Of a stretch of 64,000 bases of DNA, positions 26,711 to 37,051 are shown one piece after another. The notes beneath the pieces were generated by a model. It had not been told where the DNA came from. It did no database searches and was given only the letters and a program-made list of their open reading frames with translations. Every line of letters starts with the position of its first letter. Position 1 is the stretch's first letter. The stretch is from Pseudoalteromonas sp. OOF1S-7. Lineage in GTDB: Bacteria > Pseudomonadota > Gammaproteobacteria > Enterobacterales > Alteromonadaceae. The stretch covers positions 496,001 to 560,000 of the forward strand of contig NZ_JAKRFZ010000001.1 in NCBI RefSeq assembly GCF_022347765.1, in the 5' to 3' direction. The position numbers were made by a program, and so were the translations under genes.

Positions 26711-27538
26711 CTACTTGATCCAGTCGCGCGGATCGAATCGATAGTATTCACTCAACAGATTAAATAATTCGGGGTTTTCCTGTTTCAGTTGCAGTGGCTT
26801 TTCAATAAAGGTTTCGGTGATCACCGCAAAAAACTCCGCTTCATTGGTCGCGCCATACTCATGCACTACGTGAGGCAAATGATACGCCAGCTGAGTTTTT
26901 AACTGCTGATAGGCCCGAGACAACACCTCCCCCCATTTTTTGTAACTCATGCCTTTTGGTAAATGAGGCGTGCCATTGGTTTGACCGGTTTGCTGGTCCA
27001 GTTGATGGGCAAATTCATGGAACACCAGATTATGCCCGTCTTCCGGTAGCCGGTTGCCTTCCAGCACGTCATGCCAGCTCAACACCAGCGTACCACCAGG
27101 CCAGGACTCGCCCTGACGCACCACAGTATGAAAACTCACCAGCCCTGCACTGTCACGGCTATTCTGCCCGGCATAATAGCTGCTGGGGTACAGTAAGATC
27201 TCTTTGACATTGGGATACAGTGGCCACTGCTGATTGAGTACCAGCAGGCAGGCATCTGCCGCAATAATCAGTGCCATTGCCCGATTGGTTTTCAGGCCGT
27301 CACGGCCGAGTAACCGCTTCTCACCCAAAAACCACAGAATATGGCGCTCAAGGCGCGCTCTGTCTGCGTCCGTCATGTTACGGTAAATGGGCATATAGCG
27401 CAGCAGAACCTGCCTGTCTAACTCGCTAAGAGCCTGAGTTTTATATTTATGTTGCCAGTAAGCGCGCTTGATATCATCGAGCCGCCAGTAGATGGCACAG
27501 AACACCACCAGGGCAACGAGTAAACTGATTTCTGTCAT
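26711..27538 (-). CDS. mtfA: M90-family zinc metallopeptidase MtfA
   Basis: A 275-residue protein with an N-terminal hydrophobic helix (LLVALVVFCAIYW) and the zinc-binding motif HEFAHQLD; a downstream Glu in the NEAEFFAVITETF block is the likely third ligand. It matches MtfA (YeeI), an aminopeptidase known in E. coli to bind the Mlc repressor and so influence glucose PTS expression. The N-terminal anchor suggests attachment to the inner membrane, which differs from soluble E. coli MtfA. The gene is transcribed alone. Confidence 0.85.
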   Translation of the reverse strand: MTEISLLVALVVFCAIYWRLDDIKRAYWQHKYKTQALSELDRQVLLRYMPIYRNMTDADRARLERHILWFLGEKRLLGRDGLKTNRAMALIIAADACLLVLNQQWPLYPNVKEILLYPSSYYAGQNSRDSAGLVSFHTVVRQGESWPGGTLVLSWHDVLEGNRLPEDGHNLVFHEFAHQLDQQTGQTNGTPHLPKGMSYKKWGEVLSRAYQQLKTQLAYHLPHVVHEYGATNEAEFFAVITETFIEKPLQLKQENPELFNLLSEYYRFDPRDWIK

Positions 27539-27652
27539 TGGTTGTTACGCGTTGATATTTTACTTTGAGATGCGCCTTGCAGGCAGCCTTTTCAAGCAGG
27601 ATTTGTTAAAATCCTCAGCACTTTAAAAAATATCTAACAGTATCAAGTCCGT

Positions 27653-29983
27653 ATGTCTCTGCCCATCGAACAGATCAAAGCCGATTTTTGCCACCTGCTA
27701 TCCTCTGGTAACGTCATTGTGGCCGCCGCCACCGGCTCAGGAAAATCCACACAACTGCCTGTCTGGGCAGCCCAACAAGGTCGGGTGTTAGTGATCCAGC
27801 CCCGACGGATAGCTTGTACCTCGTTGGCTGAGTATGTTGCCGAGCAACAAGGCAGTGGGCTTGGTGAACAGATAGGCTATGCTATTCGCTTTGAAGGCCA
27901 GTTTAAGCAAAATACCCAGGTCGTCTTTGTAACGCCGGGAGTGGCACTGCGCTGGTACTTTGAAAACCGCCTGAGTGATTTTGCCATCATTATGCTGGAT
28001 GAATTCCATGAGCGGCGCTGGGATATGGACCTGTTACTGGCCATGTTAAAACAACAAGGAAAACATCGCCTGGTCGTAACGTCTGCCACCTTGTCAGCAG
28101 AGCGGCTGGTCAGTTACCTCGAGGCACCTCTGCTAACGTCCACAGGCAAGATGTTCGATGTGGAAGAGCGATTTCTTGCCAAAGATATGCGCACTATGCC
28201 AAGTCGCGACAATCTCAGTGACAGAGTCAAAGCGGCCTGCGAGTATGCCCTGCACCATACCTGTGGTGACATTCTGGTTTTCCTTCCTGGCAAAGGAGAA
28301 ATCGTGCAATGTGCCGCTCAGCTCAAAGCACTCGATGCTTTGGTTGTCCCTCTGTTCAGTGGCTGTGCGCCAGATGATCAGCGACTTGCACTGCATCAGC
28401 AGCCCAGACAAAGGATCATTTTGGCAACCAATGTGGCAGAGACCTCGCTGACCATTCCCAATATTACCTGTGTTATCGACTCGGGCCTGGAACGGCGCAC
28501 ACACCTGAGAAATGGCAAAACGGTACTGGGCCTGGATGCAATCGGCAGAGATTCAGCAAAACAACGCCTGGGCCGCGCCGGACGGACTCAGGAAGGGCTC
28601 TGTCTGCGTCTCTATGGACAATATGCGCCATTGATTGAGAGAACCCCGCCCGAAGTACAAAGAGAGGCGCTCACCGAGCTGGTACTGGCTGCTGGCTGTG
28701 CCACTGATGGTATCGACTCGCTGAGCTTCATCGACCCGCTGCCTGCCAGTTCTGGGCAAAAAGCACTCGACCTGCTCAGAAAAATTGGCGCGCTTGACGC
28801 ACAAAGCCGTGCCACCGAGCTTGGCAAGCAGCTCTACCCTTTGCCTGTGGATGTCGAACTGGGTCACCTGATCACCAAAATGCCGGATAACCGCCTGCGC
28901 CAGGCAATGATAGATGCCGTAGCTGTGATGTCGGTGCCGGCACGGGTATATCAACTACCAAGCTCAGCAGAGCAGCTTGACGCCTTGAGCAAGGCGCTAC
29001 CCCACAGCTGCGACCTGGAGCTGGTGATCGCACTGCTCAGAGGCAAAGCGCCTGGTATTCGCGCAGAGGACGACGCCCTGCGTGAGGCCAGACAATTCAG
29101 CACACAACTGAGAGAAGCCTTCTCATTACCACCACTCGACAAAGCCGCCAGCTATGACCGCGATGCATTGCTCAACGCAATTGCCTCAGTACGCCCTGAC
29201 TGGTTATATATCAAAAAGGACAACCGTCGCGGTGGCTTTAGCAATGGTCAGGGTGAAGTGGTGCCAGCAAAAGAATCCCGTGTGCCAGACACATGTGCAG
29301 CTATCCTGGTTTTGGATACCTATGCACTGGCGGGCAAAGGCGTTAAACAGGCAACCACCTTGGCCACGTTAGCCGCCCCAGTAACCCGCTCGTTGCTGAT
29401 ACAGCATGCGCAAACAGGCACTACGCTGGAACGGGTCTACCTGGAAGAAGACATCATCTGGGTTGAGCTTACCCGTCACTATGCCGCTGTTGCTTTAGAA
29501 CGACAAAATCACATTGCAACAGGCTCCCAACTGATCCCGGCATGCGTTAAGTTAATTGAACAAAACCAACTGTTTGACGGTGCCTGGCAGCAGGTCAGTC
29601 GCATGCTGGATTATCAACAGCTATATCATCAACACGAGCAAAGTGAAATGCCAGCAGTCCCGACCGCTGCTCAGTGGTTCACACAAGCGCTCGAGGACTT
29701 GGGTATTGAGACACAGGAAGATCTGATGCTGGTTGAGGCACAGGACTTGTTTTATCTACCCATAGAGGACTGGGTCATCGAACCCTTTATAGAAAAGTTC
29801 CCACTTGAAGTTGTTTTACCTGAATTAACCATGATCGTGGCTTATAGTTTTACCGCCAAACGCATTACCCTCGACTATATTCAAGGTAATCGTAAAGATG
29901 CACCAAAACGCTGGGAGTTACCTGCCTGGTCTGGATTTAAAATACGCTACAGAAAGGCCAGTAAAGTAGTGGATGTGAGATAG
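27653..29983 (+). CDS. hrpB: HrpB-like ATP-dependent helicase (DEAH/RHA family)
   Basis: A 776-residue helicase. Walker A is AAATGSGKSTQLP, motif II is MLDEFHERRWDMD (a DEFH variant, as in HrpB), motif III VTSATLS, motif V LATNVAETSLTIPN and motif VI GRAGRTQEG. The C-terminal helicase-associated domain ends KRWELPAWSGFKIRYRK, which resembles the end of HrpB. E. coli HrpB is about 810 residues and its substrate is unclear. It may be a divergent HrpB rather than a strict ortholog, since several blocks differ from the E. coli protein. Confidence 0.7.
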   Translation: MSLPIEQIKADFCHLLSSGNVIVAAATGSGKSTQLPVWAAQQGRVLVIQPRRIACTSLAEYVAEQQGSGLGEQIGYAIRFEGQFKQNTQVVFVTPGVALRWYFENRLSDFAIIMLDEFHERRWDMDLLLAMLKQQGKHRLVVTSATLSAERLVSYLEAPLLTSTGKMFDVEERFLAKDMRTMPSRDNLSDRVKAACEYALHHTCGDILVFLPGKGEIVQCAAQLKALDALVVPLFSGCAPDDQRLALHQQPRQRIILATNVAETSLTIPNITCVIDSGLERRTHLRNGKTVLGLDAIGRDSAKQRLGRAGRTQEGLCLRLYGQYAPLIERTPPEVQREALTELVLAAGCATDGIDSLSFIDPLPASSGQKALDLLRKIGALDAQSRATELGKQLYPLPVDVELGHLITKMPDNRLRQAMIDAVAVMSVPARVYQLPSSAEQLDALSKALPHSCDLELVIALLRGKAPGIRAEDDALREARQFSTQLREAFSLPPLDKAASYDRDALLNAIASVRPDWLYIKKDNRRGGFSNGQGEVVPAKESRVPDTCAAILVLDTYALAGKGVKQATTLATLAAPVTRSLLIQHAQTGTTLERVYLEEDIIWVELTRHYAAVALERQNHIATGSQLIPACVKLIEQNQLFDGAWQQVSRMLDYQQLYHQHEQSEMPAVPTAAQWFTQALEDLGIETQEDLMLVEAQDLFYLPIEDWVIEPFIEKFPLEVVLPELTMIVAYSFTAKRITLDYIQGNRKDAPKRWELPAWSGFKIRYRKASKVVDVR

Positions 29984-30060
29984 CGGGGACAAGCCGTATA
30001 CGGTGTCCATACCTGTTAAAATACGGTACGACAACTAGTTGTATTATGGTTCAACATTTT

Positions 30061-30089
30061 ATACAGGCAGGTTTAAAACTTGCCTGTAT
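30061..30089. other. Perfect 9-bp inverted repeat between hrpB-like and lipoprotein genes
   Basis: ATACAGGCA and TGCCTGTAT are separated by 11 bases in the convergent gap. No clear T run follows on either strand, so it is a terminator-like hairpin of uncertain function. A 10-bp palindrome CCGTATACGG lies at 29994-30003. Confidence 0.4.
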
Positions 30090-30107
30090 ATGGGAAGTGT
30101 TTGATTA

Positions 30108-30356
30108 TCAACGGTCGTTATTTGTTAGACCACGTTGATTCTCTCGCAATGCATCTTGCGCATTTTTACGGGCTTCTGCTCTTTGCTTTGAAGTGGAGCA
30201 ACTTGTTTTGGGAATATTTGATCCCAGTGAACGAACCTGTTTACAGCGATAACCGTTATTTGCCTGGCTCCCGTCGTCTGCAGAGTTGCTGGTGCTATTA
30301 CATCCGGTCAGAAGTAGACCCAATGTAGATACGAGAATTAGTGCTTTAGTTTTCAT
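30108..30356 (-). CDS. Small lipoprotein, hypothetical
   Basis: An 82-residue lipoprotein. The signal peptide MKTKALILVSTLGLLLTGC ends in a lipobox (LTGC), and the acylated cysteine is followed by Asn, Ser and Thr residues. The mature part is polar, with two further cysteines (YRCKQV and TSCSTS), and ends in a charged RAEARKNAQDALRENQRG stretch. The start at 30356 is preferred over longer in-frame starts because AGGAG stands 7 bp upstream and the signal peptide begins there. Residue +2 Asn does not suggest inner-membrane retention, so outer-membrane sorting is likely. No family recognised. Confidence 0.75.
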   Translation of the reverse strand: MKTKALILVSTLGLLLTGCNSTSNSADDGSQANNGYRCKQVRSLGSNIPKTSCSTSKQRAEARKNAQDALRENQRGLTNNDR

Positions 30357-30428
30357 GACTTCTCCTTGCTTTAAGCAATCTTTTATAATTTCATAACAAG
30401 GTATATAACAAGTACCTAAAAAAGTCAA

Positions 30429-30643
30429 ACCCTCACACGTTCACCAATATATAAGTAGAGTAATTATAGTTGATGAAAATATTAATAATTAACTCCCCCC
30501 TCATTATATAACTCACTTCAATATACCTCCTGCACTTTCAAGTGTGTGCAATAACAAACCAGAGATAAACGGGCGTATAGCTTGGCATTTTTTCAAATTC
30601 ACATTATTAATATAGATTATCAGTCATTAGGGCGTTTGGAGTA
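30429..30643. other. AT-rich intergenic region
   Basis: The gap between the lipoprotein gene and repeat copy 2 is AT-rich. No open reading frame, hairpin or clear promoter pair could be supported, though it must hold the promoter of the minus-strand lipoprotein gene. Confidence 0.4.
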
Positions 30644-30805
30644 ATACCAATTTGCTTAATTAAGTGTTCTATTTTGAGGCGAGAAAATATGTTCGATAAC
30701 CAGGCAAAAATTTTGCTATTTAGTTGTTCTAAATGAGAAATTTTTAACACAGTTAGCGTCATATTTGCTCCGTCAAATTGAACAGGTATTAAGTGAAATT
30801 GGTAT
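30644..30805. repeat. 162-bp MITE-like repeat, copy 2
   Basis: Same element as at 15644-15805, same orientation and length, with ends ATACCAATTT and AAATTGGTAT. An internal odd palindrome GCAAAAATTTTGC is perfect here and degenerate in copy 1. It lies just downstream of the first receptor gene of the tandem block. Confidence 0.75.
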
Positions 30806-30841
30806 AATTATTTCCACAAAATGTAGTTTCAAGCTGACAAT

Positions 30842-30868
30842 AAAAAAGGCCGCTTATGCGGCCTTTTT
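30842..30868 (-). terminator. Intrinsic terminator after receptor 1
   Basis: The stem AAAAAGGCCGC/GCGGCCTTTTT with loop TTAT lies 16 bp beyond the stop codon. A and T runs on both sides allow bidirectional use. Confidence 0.85.
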
Positions 30869-30884
30869 AATATTCTTATACTAC

Positions 30885-33755
30885 TTAGAAGCTGTAATCT
30901 ACGCTCAGGTAGTATGTACGAAGCAGCTGGTCATAGTAACGACCTTCATAACCTACTAAGTGGCCTTCTGGATCACCCAGCGAGAAAGGCGGCTCTTTGT
31001 CGAACAGGTTATTAATACCGAATGTGATTACGGTATTCTCGAAACCAAAGTAATCAACTTTGTAGTCTGTCTTAACATACGAAGGGATCTTCAGCTGTAC
31101 ATTTTCAAGAACAAACTGTTCAGATGCCACGCCATCTTTGTTGTATACCGTTTCCGTAACTGGGTTAGCAATAGTACCGCGTTGGACAAGTACACGGTCA
31201 TCCGCGTAGCTAGACTTGTAGCTGAAACGAAGCGTGTGAGAGAAGTCACCGTGCGTCAGAGTATTCTGGATTTGGGCAACATTGCGGAATACAACTTCTT
31301 CGTCAGTACCGAACTTACCTAGGCTAGATTCCCACTCAAATGGTACAACACCCGGCGCAGTATATTGCGAGTCAATAATGTGAGTACCTTGAAGTGTTGT
31401 CTTCAGTTGGCCAAAGCTCAGCTCATTGTTGAATGAGAATTTCCAGTCAATACCTGATGTTTCTGTTTTACCCAGGTTCATGTATTCACGTTCAACAGAC
31501 AGAAGTTTCTGAGTGTCATCCGCGCGACTTGTGTGGATTTGGAAGCTGTCATTAAACAGGTTTATATTGTCGAACATGTAGTCGAAGTCTGGTGCTTCTA
31601 CCTTACCTTCGATTTCAATGCTCCAGTAGTCCACCTGAATCGTTGTATCTGTTGTAGGTGAGTAAACAAAACCTGCTGACATCTGCTCTGACTCTTCCGG
31701 TGCCAGTGTTGGGCTACCTTTCAGGAATGCCTGATACTGAGTTTCGCCAGGAGGACAGAATGCCTCACGATTTGCATCGCCCAAGTTTGGACAAGTGTAG
31801 GCAGAACCTGTTACACCTTGGTTAGCCAATGGCTGAGCATAACTACGCAGAGAAGCCACTTTGAAGCCCGTACCGTATGAAGCTCGCAGAACCAGGTTGT
31901 CTGTTGCGTTATAACGTAAGCTCAGCTTGTACGTTGTATCGCTGTTTGACTCATAACTTTGCGTGTCTGAAGGATCGTTGTTTTTAACTTTACCGATGTT
32001 ATCGTAACGCAACGCAAGGTTCGCGCTCAGGTCTTCCAGAATTGGCACCTGGAATTCGGTAAATACACCGTACTGACTACGCTCCAGGTCATAACCATTG
32101 CTGTTTGCTGGTGCATTTGCCACACGGTTTTTCTGTGCTTCTGTCAGGATAAGTGCATAGCTGTTTTCGCGGTAGTCAACACCGTAACCTACATACACTT
32201 CACCCGCTGGCAGTTCAAACAAAGGCTGAGACGCACGGAAATCGAAAGACAACATGTCTGTTTCTACCGTCTCCCAAAGACCACGCCACTGTACGCTCTC
32301 GATTGCATCTTTTGACGCCTGATCCTTATCGAAATCTTCAGCCAGGGCAAAAACGTCAATCGCACCCGAAGCAATGGTCGAATCAAAGGTAGCGTTGTTG
32401 TAGTAACCATTCTTAACATGGTCTTCACGCTCGTTCTTCGAGTAAACAACAGCGGTGTTGAAATCGATATCGTTCAATATCGTACCTTCAAGACCAAGAA
32501 TAACGTTAATGGCAGTATTGTCGTACTGGTTAGTACGGTTGCCACCAGGCAGCGCACGCCATGCAGCGCGGAACTCAGTTGCTTTGGCTTGTTCCTCAGC
32601 AGTCAGGTGCTTTTCAACGTACTTGGTATAAAGAACACTGTTTGCTGTATCACCATTAAGCGCACCCAGGTTTCGCGCTCCAGTTGGGTTTGGTGCAATA
32701 CGCGAAGTCAGGGTGAAATCGGTATATGACAGCGTTGAGAATGCCTGAATGTTATCAGTGATCGCAAAATCACCCTGAAGAAGAAGCGCTGTACGCTCAT
32801 TTTCAGGGAAAATTTCTAGTGTACTGGTGAAGTCGAATACACAGTCTATACCATCGGCAGTACCATTCGGATTCGCTGCTGTATCAGGTGCACAAGTGCC
32901 GTTTTCTGCATAATATGGGCTGAAGACCTTGGTGTAAGCGCCATCCACTGGGCGACCTTCTTCATCACGCTCACCAATGAAAACTTGCGCGATACCCGGG
33001 ATAGCGTTACCTGAACCATTTAACTGAAAGTAAGAGTTACCATCAACTTCAAATTCAAGGAAACCTGTTTTTGCAAAATCACGGTCTTTCGAACGAAGTG
33101 TTTCTGTTTTTTCATGGCTAAGTGACGCAACGATGCTGAAACCATCTCTGTCAAAGTCACCAAAGCCAGTTGTAAAACTTAGATTATAAGACTCAGCGCC
33201 ATCTTTAGGACGGTCCATACGTGCAGAAACTGTAGACTCTTCCGCCTCATCTTTAAGGATAAAGTTGATTACACCGGCGATGGCATCTGAGCCGTATAGC
33301 GCTGATGCACCATCAGTCAGAACTTCAACACGCTCGATAGCAGCAAGAGGAATAGAGTTAAGGTCAACTGAGTTGCCCGAATCAAGAGGCGCAAGACGAC
33401 GACCATTTAATAGTACCAGAGTATAGTCTTCACCGATACCACGTAGTGAAGCAGTGGCCTGACCAGTACCGCCGCCACCGACTGACGAAACAGGTGTTGT
33501 GAAACCCTGCATCGAAGGAATTTGAGCTACCAGGTCACCAACGTTGGTAACACCCGTGTTTTTGATATCTTCTGCTGAGATAATGTTCACAGGCAGTGCA
33601 CCGGCAAGGTCTGTACCTTTGATACTTGAACCTGTTACTTCGATTTTCTCGATATTCTCTTCTGATTCTTCTGCGTTTACTGCAAAAGCTGTAGCAGACA
33701 CTGCACCATACATCAGTGCTAAGCGGACCGCTTTCGAGATCTTGCTATTTAACAT
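30885..33755 (-). CDS. TonB-dependent receptor 1 of a tandem triplet
   Basis: A 956-residue outer-membrane receptor. Signal peptide residues 1-28 (MLNSKISKAVRLALMYGA...AVNAEES), a TonB-box-like stretch EKIEVTGSSIKGTD, and a plug with RRLAPLDSGNSVDLNSIP and ALYGSDAIAGVINFIL. The beta-barrel ends YYLSVDYSF with a terminal Phe. It is paralogous to the next two genes. The family has many members in Alteromonadales and is used for peptides, glycans or siderophores; the substrate is not predictable here. It is monocistronic, with its own promoter and terminator. Confidence 0.88.
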   Translation of the reverse strand: MLNSKISKAVRLALMYGAVSATAFAVNAEESEENIEKIEVTGSSIKGTDLAGALPVNIISAEDIKNTGVTNVGDLVAQIPSMQGFTTPVSSVGGGGTGQATASLRGIGEDYTLVLLNGRRLAPLDSGNSVDLNSIPLAAIERVEVLTDGASALYGSDAIAGVINFILKDEAEESTVSARMDRPKDGAESYNLSFTTGFGDFDRDGFSIVASLSHEKTETLRSKDRDFAKTGFLEFEVDGNSYFQLNGSGNAIPGIAQVFIGERDEEGRPVDGAYTKVFSPYYAENGTCAPDTAANPNGTADGIDCVFDFTSTLEIFPENERTALLLQGDFAITDNIQAFSTLSYTDFTLTSRIAPNPTGARNLGALNGDTANSVLYTKYVEKHLTAEEQAKATEFRAAWRALPGGNRTNQYDNTAINVILGLEGTILNDIDFNTAVVYSKNEREDHVKNGYYNNATFDSTIASGAIDVFALAEDFDKDQASKDAIESVQWRGLWETVETDMLSFDFRASQPLFELPAGEVYVGYGVDYRENSYALILTEAQKNRVANAPANSNGYDLERSQYGVFTEFQVPILEDLSANLALRYDNIGKVKNNDPSDTQSYESNSDTTYKLSLRYNATDNLVLRASYGTGFKVASLRSYAQPLANQGVTGSAYTCPNLGDANREAFCPPGETQYQAFLKGSPTLAPEESEQMSAGFVYSPTTDTTIQVDYWSIEIEGKVEAPDFDYMFDNINLFNDSFQIHTSRADDTQKLLSVEREYMNLGKTETSGIDWKFSFNNELSFGQLKTTLQGTHIIDSQYTAPGVVPFEWESSLGKFGTDEEVVFRNVAQIQNTLTHGDFSHTLRFSYKSSYADDRVLVQRGTIANPVTETVYNKDGVASEQFVLENVQLKIPSYVKTDYKVDYFGFENTVITFGINNLFDKEPPFSLGDPEGHLVGYEGRYYDQLLRTYYLSVDYSF

Positions 33756-33863
33756 TTGTTTTCTCCCTGGCTTTAAATAATTCTTTTAAAGCATTGTTTT
33801 TATGTATTTTCTTAATTTTATATGGGTAACAAGTGCGTGCACTTTTAGCCATATTGGTGAAAC

Positions 33864-33893
33864 ATACTAATCGCATGAAAAACAAAAGGTCAA
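33864..33893 (-). promoter_or_regulatory. Promoter of receptor 1
   Basis: TTGACC (33888-33893), an 18-bp spacer and TAGTAT (33864-33869) on the minus strand. The predicted leader is about 100 nt and includes the palindrome AAGTGC-GT-GCACTT (33831-33844) and the CCAGGGAGAA ribosome-binding block at 33761-33770. The rest of the 33894-34182 gap shows no gene. Confidence 0.6.
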
Positions 33894-34182
33894 CAACCTT
33901 TTTTAAAACGGAAACAAAAAACCTAAAAAGGAAACAAAAAAGAACTTTAAAAACAACAAGTTATGCACCTAAAATTATCTGACTCATAAACAGGCTATTT
34001 TCTGAGCTTTTCAGCGGTGGAAATCACCGGTTTTTGTTCATCGATTCACTGCGGAGTCGGTGGCCGTTGTCTACATTTTAACAAGGTGTTTTGATCAGGC
34101 TGGCATTGAATTTATACAGTGACGGGTAAAATGAAAGCTTTGTTAATTTCAAAAAACACAACAATGTTATTGTGCTTTTCAC

Positions 34183-34214
34183 AAAAAAGCCCCTGCACAT
34201 TGCAGGGGCTCTTT
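34183..34214 (-). terminator. Intrinsic terminator after receptor 2
   Basis: Perfect 10-bp stem AGCCCCTGCA/TGCAGGGGCT followed on the minus strand by a T run, 24 bp after the stop codon. Confidence 0.9.
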
Positions 34215-34237
34215 AAAATCTACTTAGTCAGGCAGAA

Positions 34238-37051
34238 TTAGAAAGTGTAATCTGCTTGTAGGTAGAAAGTACGACCATATGCGTCAGCGTAACGTGGGTC
34301 GTAACCAACCTGGTGACCAGCTGCCGCGTTCAGAGTGAACGGAGGCTCTTTGTCGAACAGGTTCTTAATACCGAATGCAACATTTGCGTTGTCACCCCAA
34401 GCATATGCCAGGCGGTAGTCGAATGTCATGTATACAGGGACGTGTTTCTGGATAACACTACCGTCTACTGCTGAATCCCAATCATCCGCTTGAGCAACGT
34501 AGAAGCTTACGTCTGCTGATGCATCAGTGTAACCACTGCGCGCCTTAAGGTTCAGGCTGTGCGTGAAGTCACCGTGAGTTAATGTATTGTTGAAGTTGAT
34601 GATGTTACGGAATGCAACTTCTTCATCAGTACCAACCTGACCCAGGCTAGTATCCCACACATCCGTTGTACCTACACGCAGACTTTCATCTTCAATCATG
34701 TATGTACCCATCAGGCTAGACTTCAGCTCGCCGAATGAGAAGTTAGTAGTGAAATCCACATGCCAGTCGATACCAGAAGTACGAGATTGACCAACGTTAC
34801 GTGCAGGCTGGATGATTGCAAGTACTGTATCACCTGTACCACGGTCAACCTTAGTTGTGAACAACTCATCATAAGTGACCGGGTCACCGAAGATTTGGTT
34901 CTGAGTCAGACGGCGAACTTCGTTCTCCATCTCAATGTTCCAGTAGTCAAGACCGAAGCTTGTGCCTGTGTCACCCGCCCAAACGAAGCCAAATGTGTAC
35001 TGCTTAGACGTCTCTGGCTGAAGGTCTTTCTCACCTTCACGGTATACATCATACTGCAGCTTATCCTGGTGACAGTACTGTGCCTTTTCAGGTGCAAGGC
35101 CAGCTGGACAGTCGTATGGAGAAGCGGTTACACCAAACTCAAGACGAGGCGCTGCGATTTGACGCATGGTTGCAGCTTTAAAGCCAGTACCATAGCTTGC
35201 ACGAAGCAGTAGTTCGTCAGTTGGACGGTAAGAGATACTTACTTTGTAAGTCGTATCGTCAGCACTGTCGTTTACAGTTTGGTTACCGGTACGTTTTGAA
35301 TCTGTGATTTCACCGATTTCGTCGTAACGTAGTGAACCAGTCACTTCCAGATTTTCCATTACTGGCACAATCACCTCAGCAAATGCACCATAGCTGTCAC
35401 GCTCCAGGTCAAATTCAGTACCGGCAGATTCGAACAAAACAACTTCAGCGTTTTGGCCAGCGCCGTTAGTCAGTGAATAGCTTGACTGACGGTAGTCGAA
35501 ACCAACACCCAGGTAAACTGTACCAGCGTCTAGTTCAGCGATAGCACCTGACGTTTTACCTTCAATTGCTAATAGGTCCGTATCAGTAGTTTCCCACAGA
35601 CCACTAAACATGGTGTCAGCAACCATTTTGTTTTGATCGTCAGACAGGTTCTCAGGCGCTTCAAAAATGTTAACTGCACCTGATGTTACCAATGCCATGA
35701 ATTCTTTTTCCAGCGGGTAACCAGTAATACGGTTCTGCTCACGCTCTGCACCTGAACTTGTGATTGCAAAATCGTAAGACCACTCGTTAAATTCACCACG
35801 CAGACCTGCTACGATGTGCGCTGTTGTGGTGCTGTACTCGTCAGTACGGTTACCACCTGGCAGTACACGCCAGCGAGCAGAAACACCACCCTCTACCATG
35901 TCAGCCTTAACGTTGTCAGGCAGATATTTAATTACGTTGTCTTGTACCAGTGCACTGTTCTCATCTAGTGAGAAACCACCTGTTGGATATGGCGCAATAC
36001 GTGCTGTCATTTCAAACTTAGAAGCAGATGCAGTCACATAGGCTTCCATGTCTTCAGTCACAGTAGCAACCGCTTGTAAGAACAAGTTATCACGTGTACT
36101 TTCTGGCTGAATTTCTAGCGTGCTGGTGTAGTCAAACTGACACGCATTACCCGATGGTGCGCTGGTTGTATGACATGAACCGTTCGCTTCTTTATAAGGG
36201 TTCAGTGAGTGAGTTTTAGTCTTGCGGTTACCGTTATCGTCCAGTACGTACTCACCCGCTGCATCACGCTCATAGTACTTAACATAAGCGTTACCAGGGA
36301 TAGCATTTGAAGAGCCTGCGATTGCAACCAGGTTTTGACCTGCGTGCTCAAACTCTACAAAACCTGTTTTAGCGAAATCACGGTCAACTGAGCGCAGATT
36401 ATCCTGCTCATCGCGACTATAGCTCGCCATGATGTTAAAGCCGTCGCTGTCCAAATCACCAAAACCAGTGGTGATTGAGAAGTTTGAGCTAGATGTGTCA
36501 GAAGGCTTGTCGTAACGCGCACTGACTGTTGTGCTTTGTACGTCATCTTTCAGGATGAAGTTAACAACACCCGCGATAGCGTCTGAACCGTACAGTGCTG
36601 ATGCACCGTCTTTCAGGATTTCTACGCGCTTAATCGCAGATAAAGGAATTGAGTTGATATCGATGCTCGAACCAGAGTCTGATGAAGCCATACGACGGCC
36701 GTTAACAAGAACCAGCGTGTATTCAGCACCTAGGTTGCGAAGTGACGCAGTTTGAACACCGCCGCCGCCGCCACCGACTGACTCACCAGCAGCAGTGAAA
36801 CCCTGCATCGCAGGCAAGTTAGCAACGAGGTCTGGTACGCTTGTTACACCAGATTTTGCGATGTCAGAAGCATCAATCACATCGATAGGTAAAGCACCTT
36901 CCAGGTCTGTACGCTTGATAGCAGAACCGGTGATCTCGATCTTCTCGATTTTCTCTTCGCCTTGCTCAGCATTAGCTGCGAATGCAGTCGCTGATGCAGC
37001 ACCAAACGCGATCGCTAAACGAACCGCTTTTGTTACTTTGTTATTTAACAT
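34238..37051 (-). CDS. TonB-dependent receptor 2 of a tandem triplet
   Basis: A 937-residue receptor, the closest paralog of receptor 1. It has a signal peptide ending AANAEQ, the segment EKIEITGSAIKRTDLEGALPID, a plug with GRRMASSDSGSSIDINSIP and YGSDAIAGVVNFIL, and a barrel ending FYLQADYTF. The near-shared segments at the plug and C-terminus contrast with divergent extracellular loops, as expected after duplication and change of ligand. It is transcribed alone, with promoter TTGACC-N18-TAAGAT and a terminator. Confidence 0.88.
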   Translation of the reverse strand: MLNNKVTKAVRLAIAFGAASATAFAANAEQGEEKIEKIEITGSAIKRTDLEGALPIDVIDASDIAKSGVTSVPDLVANLPAMQGFTAAGESVGGGGGGVQTASLRNLGAEYTLVLVNGRRMASSDSGSSIDINSIPLSAIKRVEILKDGASALYGSDAIAGVVNFILKDDVQSTTVSARYDKPSDTSSSNFSITTGFGDLDSDGFNIMASYSRDEQDNLRSVDRDFAKTGFVEFEHAGQNLVAIAGSSNAIPGNAYVKYYERDAAGEYVLDDNGNRKTKTHSLNPYKEANGSCHTTSAPSGNACQFDYTSTLEIQPESTRDNLFLQAVATVTEDMEAYVTASASKFEMTARIAPYPTGGFSLDENSALVQDNVIKYLPDNVKADMVEGGVSARWRVLPGGNRTDEYSTTTAHIVAGLRGEFNEWSYDFAITSSGAEREQNRITGYPLEKEFMALVTSGAVNIFEAPENLSDDQNKMVADTMFSGLWETTDTDLLAIEGKTSGAIAELDAGTVYLGVGFDYRQSSYSLTNGAGQNAEVVLFESAGTEFDLERDSYGAFAEVIVPVMENLEVTGSLRYDEIGEITDSKRTGNQTVNDSADDTTYKVSISYRPTDELLLRASYGTGFKAATMRQIAAPRLEFGVTASPYDCPAGLAPEKAQYCHQDKLQYDVYREGEKDLQPETSKQYTFGFVWAGDTGTSFGLDYWNIEMENEVRRLTQNQIFGDPVTYDELFTTKVDRGTGDTVLAIIQPARNVGQSRTSGIDWHVDFTTNFSFGELKSSLMGTYMIEDESLRVGTTDVWDTSLGQVGTDEEVAFRNIINFNNTLTHGDFTHSLNLKARSGYTDASADVSFYVAQADDWDSAVDGSVIQKHVPVYMTFDYRLAYAWGDNANVAFGIKNLFDKEPPFTLNAAAGHQVGYDPRYADAYGRTFYLQADYTF